Shown here: positions 16,054 to 17,081 of the stretch, in pieces
Numbering within the stretch: position 1 is the first letter of the stretch
Layout: every line of letters starts with the position of its first letter
From: Rhodoferax sp.
GTDB lineage: Bacteria > Pseudomonadota > Gammaproteobacteria > Burkholderiales > Burkholderiaceae_C
Reading direction: 5' to 3'
Assembly (NCBI GenBank): GCA_020048795.1
Contig: JAIFMA010000058.1
Location: 1-17,081 of the forward strand
DNA: 17,081 nucleotides
The notes under the pieces: generated by a model
The model's input: only the letters and a program-made list of their open reading frames with translations
The model's database searches: none
What the model was told of the DNA's origin: nothing
Program-made: the position numbers and the translations under genes

Positions 16054-16353
16054 TCAGACAAACTGATCTCTAGGATTTTGCGATGTTCCCACTTCGGCCC
16101 CGACGATCACTTTGGCTGGGATTTTGGTATTGCCGAATTCAAAAACCATGCGCAAGTCAGTTCTTGGAATCACCGTCTGGGTTTCATTGAGCTCGGCGCA
16201 CAGCAAGGCTGCTGCATCATCTGATCGCTGCTGCGCCAGATGATGCAGACGCACCGTGAGAGTCTTGTTTTGGTAGTCCGGCACCAAGTCCGCCTCGGTC
16301 TTGTAGATCGAGCACAACAGCGTTCGTGCCTCATCAGGCGCAGGGCGTAAGCC
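16054..16353 (-). pseudogene. C-terminal fragment of a second transposase-like protein
   Basis: The minus-strand frame runs to a TGA at 16054-16056 and encodes about 99 residues: GLRPAPDEARTLLCSIYKTE, then ADLVPDYQNKTLTVRLHHLA, CAELNETQTV, IPRTDLRMVFEFGN and a tail ending SQNPRDQFV. The TLTVRLHHLA ... LNETQT.(F/I)P.TDLR(M/L)V(F/Y) pattern resembles, as I recall, the C-terminal end of a family of putative transposases; I cannot name the IS family. No convincing start codon: the frame stays open further upstream but there it overlaps the plus-strand small gene. It is read as 5'-truncated. It abuts the IS256 fragment within a few bases. Confidence 0.5.
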
Positions 16354-16369
16354 TTTTGATCTTGAGTGG

Positions 16370-16450
16370 ATGCTTGGGGGTGCCTGGAAAACAGGCTTTG
16401 ATGCTGGTCAGTCGCATCAGCGCAAGCTGACAAAGGAGAAAACAAAATGA
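16370..16450 (+). CDS. Small hypothetical protein or 5'-truncated gene, phage-like cassette
   Basis: The frame ends in TGA at 16448-16450 and encodes MLGGAWKTGFDAGQSHQRKL followed by TKEKTK, 26 residues from the ATG at 16370. The frame is also open upstream (RKPFDLEW before the Met), so the gene may have been cut at its 5' end by the transposase remnant. No clear ribosome binding site is seen for the ATG. The composition (aromatic/Gly-rich start, Lys-rich tail) and the ATGA overlap with the next gene suggest a real gene of the small downstream cassette. The product is unrecognised. Confidence 0.4.
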   Translation: MLGGAWKTGFDAGQSHQRKLTKEKTK

Positions 16451-16451
16451 C
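16431..16451 (+). repeat. Gene-junction direct repeat, copy 1 (with ribosome binding site)
   Basis: This 21-nt stretch (CAAAGGAGAAAACAAAATGA plus C) differs at one base from 16801-16821. It encodes the Lys-rich tail of the upstream small gene, carries AGGAG, and includes the ATGA stop/start overlap with the 23-residue gene. Confidence 0.85.
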
Positions 16452-16518
16452 ACGAACGATGGTGTTTGAGTTGCTGAAGGGCATTCAGGACATGGAAAAC
16501 ATGGGGCGTGTGCCATGA
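16447..16518 (+). CDS. 23-residue hypothetical protein in phage-like cassette
   Basis: This very short frame encodes MTRTMVFELLKGIQDMENMG plus RVP. It has a good ribosome binding site (AGGAG at 16434-16438, 8 nt before the ATG) and is bounded by ATGA overlaps on both sides: its start overlaps the previous stop (16447-16450) and its stop overlaps the next start (16515-16518). The sequence could form one amphipathic helix. It may be a real micro-protein or a translational coupling leader for the next gene. No family is recognised. Confidence 0.45.
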   Translation: MTRTMVFELLKGIQDMENMGRVP

Positions 16519-16820
16519 CCACCACTGATAAAGCATCAGAAATTATCGACCGCTTTTATGTGGACCATGGCCCATGCTGCGCTGGCTGTGACTGGTGGCG
16601 CTATGCAAACAGCGTTGCTGGAGAATGCACGCGGTATGCACCTATGCCAGCCGAACAGCGGTATTCCATGCTCGGTATGCAGTCAATAAGCGCACCAATT
16701 GGCGCAGGCCACCCACTGACACCAAGAGATCATTTCTGCGGAGACTTCAAAGATGATTTTGATTGGTCAACTTTGCCGCTGCCATATTTACACAAAATTG
16801 CAAAGAAGAAAACAAAATGA
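16515..16820 (+). CDS. Cys-rich hypothetical protein, possible zinc-binding, phage-like
   Basis: The 101-residue product has cysteines at 21, 22, 25, 38 and 75, in the contexts GPCCAGCDWWRY, GECTR and RDHFCGDFKD. A CxxC followed by a third Cys and a final (W/F)CG(D/E)F resembles small four-Cys, probably metal-binding proteins that are common in prophages, but no named family is claimed. The protein ends in a Lys-rich tail (IAKKKTK). The ATG at 16515 overlaps the preceding stop, and a GGGGCG lies just upstream. The stop overlaps the next ATG (16817-16820). No membrane segment or signal peptide is seen, so a cytoplasmic location is likely. Confidence 0.7.
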   Translation: MTTTDKASEIIDRFYVDHGPCCAGCDWWRYANSVAGECTRYAPMPAEQRYSMLGMQSISAPIGAGHPLTPRDHFCGDFKDDFDWSTLPLPYLHKIAKKKTK

Positions 16821-16821
16821 C
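16801..16821 (+). repeat. Gene-junction direct repeat, copy 2
   Basis: This is the second copy, 370 nt downstream of the first, with AAGAAG in place of AAGGAG. It encodes the KKKTK tail of the Cys-rich protein and contains the ATGA overlap with the 68-residue gene. The single change weakens the Shine-Dalgarno core. Confidence 0.85.
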
Positions 16822-17023
16822 CCTACCCCCACTACCAACCGGCCTGGAGCGGGATCAAACCCAACACGGGCGCGTTTATTACACCATGCGCCAGATGCGA
16901 GAGTGCGGCATCAGGTGCTTCGATATGGGTATGCAAAGCACCACCATCGCAGGACGTGCTGAATCAAAAACACAAGACCCTGATGGCCACCCCAAACTGC
17001 TCCAGGCAGGACGGCCAAATTAA
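16817..17023 (+). CDS. Small hypothetical protein, phage-like
   Basis: The 68-residue product begins MTLPPLPTGLERDQTQHG, followed by YYTMRQMRECGIRCFDMGMQ. A Pro-rich LPPLP start followed by a YT..QMRE-type helix recalls, from memory, short proteins encoded in betaproteobacterial phages and prophages; function unknown. I chose the ATG at 16817, which overlaps the previous stop (ATGA) and follows a purine-rich GAAGAAAA; the in-frame open stretch upstream lies inside the preceding gene. The C-terminal half is polar and may be partly disordered. TAA stop at 17021-17023. Confidence 0.6.
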   Translation: MTLPPLPTGLERDQTQHGRVYYTMRQMRECGIRCFDMGMQSTTIAGRAESKTQDPDGHPKLLQAGRPN

Positions 17024-17054
17024 CGACTTTTTGGTCGGCTGTGGTATGGCGTTT

Positions 17055-17074
17055 TACCGGTAGGCGCTTGCGCC
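17055..17074. repeat. Adjacent palindromes at the window's right edge
   Basis: TACCGGTA (17055-17062) is a perfect 8-bp palindrome, followed directly by GGCG-CTTG-CGCC (17063-17074), a 4-bp stem with a 4-nt loop or a 5-bp stem with a 2-nt loop. No U-run follows before the window ends. It could be a structured intergenic element or part of a sequence that continues outside the window. Confidence 0.4.
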
Positions 17075-17081
17075 GTCCTTG

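Noticed and set aside
16170..16525. Further minus-strand frames over the second transposase fragment and the small genes
   Set aside because: They are shifted relative to the frame with the TLTVRLHHLA pattern and run antisense to the coupled plus-strand small genes.
15401..17081. CRISPR array, integron attC sites or toxin-antitoxin pair
   Set aside because: No regularly spaced repeats, no attC-like core sites and no recognisable toxin or antitoxin sequence were seen.

Overview
The window is a chromosomal segment from a betaproteobacterium, most likely of the order Burkholderiales and close to the Comamonadaceae. This rests on the recognisable sequence style of its NADH dehydrogenase subunits and on the order secG, tRNA-Leu, nuoA to nuoN, Nudix hydrolase. 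GC content looks moderate. No species can be named from the sequence alone.

Positions 1-15400 are a conserved housekeeping block. It opens with the 3' end of secG (protein translocase subunit), then a tRNA-Leu(GAG) gene whose encoded CCA end lies only 12 nt before the nuoA start codon. The complete fourteen-gene nuo operon follows (nuoA-B-C-D-E-F-G-H-I-J-K-L-M-N), all on the plus strand. NuoC and NuoD are separate proteins, as in most bacteria outside the enterics. NuoE, F and G form the NADH-oxidising arm. NuoB, C, D and I form the connecting arm that carries electrons to quinone. NuoA, H, J, K, L, M and N form the proton-pumping membrane arm. All expected iron-sulfur ligands and the key membrane Glu/Lys residues checked are present; the optional N7 cluster motif of NuoG is absent. 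Genes are packed with four-base ATGA overlaps (D/E, E/F, G/H, J/K) or short gaps. A Nudix hydrolase of the ADP-ribose pyrophosphatase type follows nuoN by 46 nt and is probably cotranscribed.

Positions 15401-16353 are a breakpoint region. After about 290 nt without a gene there is a probable IS256-family inverted repeat, a stem-loop, and the last 60 or so codons of an IS256-type transposase on the minus strand. That fragment is joined almost base to base to the C-terminal part of a second, unrelated transposase-like protein, also on the minus strand. Both lack their 5' parts, so this is a graveyard of decayed insertion sequences.

Positions about 16370-17023 hold four tiny to small plus-strand genes linked by ATGA stop/start overlaps, with a phage or integrated-element flavour. 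One encodes a Cys-rich, possibly zinc-binding protein. Two of the gene junctions share a 21-nt near-identical sequence that encodes the Lys-rich tail of one gene and carries the ribosome binding site and start codon of the next. This small accessory cassette is the least explained part of the window. Nothing in the first 15.4 kb suggests an undescribed system.
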